Below, in pieces: positions 63,601 through 64,000 of a DNA stretch of 64,000 bases (positions are counted from its first letter, which is position 1; each line of letters starts with the position of its first letter). The stretch is from assembly GCF_963678635.1 (NCBI RefSeq), contig NC_087067.1:9593716-9657715 (forward strand), written 5' to 3'. The notes under the pieces were generated by a model that was not told the DNA's origin, did not search any database, and saw only the letters and a program-made list of their open reading frames with translations. This DNA is from Symsagittifera roscoffensis (lineage: Eukaryota; Xenacoelomorpha; Acoela; Convolutidae). A program made the translations under genes and the position numbers.

Positions 63601-64000
63601 ATTGGTTTGTCCTTGAAGCTTCATTTTAGTTGTTAAATTCATTTAGCAAGTCTTCTGTTAAAAGAATATTGCGTGAAGCGACAGTTCAAAAACTTGTCAA
63701 CTGAAAAATTCAGAAGAAAAGACACAGTTTTGCATCGCTTCTTATTGCTTGGACAACATTTAAAATTCATGCTGAAAGCTTTCGAAACTAAGTTGAAAAA
63801 TAAGACGACAAAAAAGCTTGAAAGAGCTGTAAATTGATGTTTGAATGCAGATTGGGACGTAAATTTAGTTTTGATATTACACAAACTAAACCGAATCGCT
63901 AAGTCAATCGGATTGCAAAAAATGTCTCAATGTAAAAAAAAATGGCCTAATTTTAGGTTATTGAGACTGATTCACTGCTATCTCATGAATAAAATACTAA
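63601..64000. other. Unassigned sequence at the right edge
   Basis: AT-rich. A minus-strand frame at 63,884-63,639 is open but resembles nothing known. It may be the upstream (endonuclease side) part of the LINE or chance. Confidence 0.3.

Overview
The window is animal (metazoan) nuclear DNA, most likely from an invertebrate with a repeat-rich, AT-rich genome. The reasons are a multi-exon gene with GT-AG introns from about 70 bp to more than 7 kb, Ty3/gypsy-type and LINE retroelement remains, and several dispersed short repeats, some with tRNA-like interiors. The phylum cannot be decided from sequence alone.

Positions 1-25,450 are a nest of mobile elements. A plus-strand Ty3/gypsy-like element runs from the left edge to about 13,375. 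It has lost its reverse transcriptase region but keeps, in order, a truncated integrase, an acidic Pol tail, an OARD1-like macro domain, a coiled-coil protein ending in an SGNH (GDSL-type) hydrolase, and a giant reading frame of about 2,200 codons of unknown function. The giant frame begins with a second, weaker SGNH-like module and ends before a 3' untranslated region and an LTR. A second copy of the giant frame lies on the minus strand (22,193-15,455) inside an insertion of about 10.8 kb (13,765-24,569). That insertion has no pol genes. It splits an older, rearranged fragment of the same family and leaves an ACAG repeat at each edge. Both giant frames are broken, but they remain alignable from end to end, and their breaks fall at different places, so they decayed independently. 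A LINE reverse-transcriptase tail (24,819-25,440) closes this region.

Positions 26,554-56,991 hold one host gene on the plus strand, a long-chain fatty-acid transport protein / very-long-chain acyl-CoA synthetase (SLC27A family). I could join its exons into a 669-codon reading frame with consistent phases. Exon 6 exists twice: 6A (30,308-30,402) and 6B (36,328-36,422). Both are 95 nt, have the same phases and encode homologous 31-residue segments ending in the conserved P-x-Y-H motif. Because 95 is not a multiple of three, using both (or neither) breaks the frame, so this looks like a mutually exclusive exon pair that swaps the segment between the P-loop and the substrate-gate motif.

The introns are packed with two repeat families. 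One is about 450 bp with internal hairpins, and every copy I found points the same way as the gene. The other is up to about 525 bp, has a tRNA-like interior and TACAC...GCGAA-like inverted ends. After the gene's polyadenylation signal (57,498) the window holds one unrecognised 110-codon frame, more repeats, and a dead minus-strand LINE (about 63,600-61,690).
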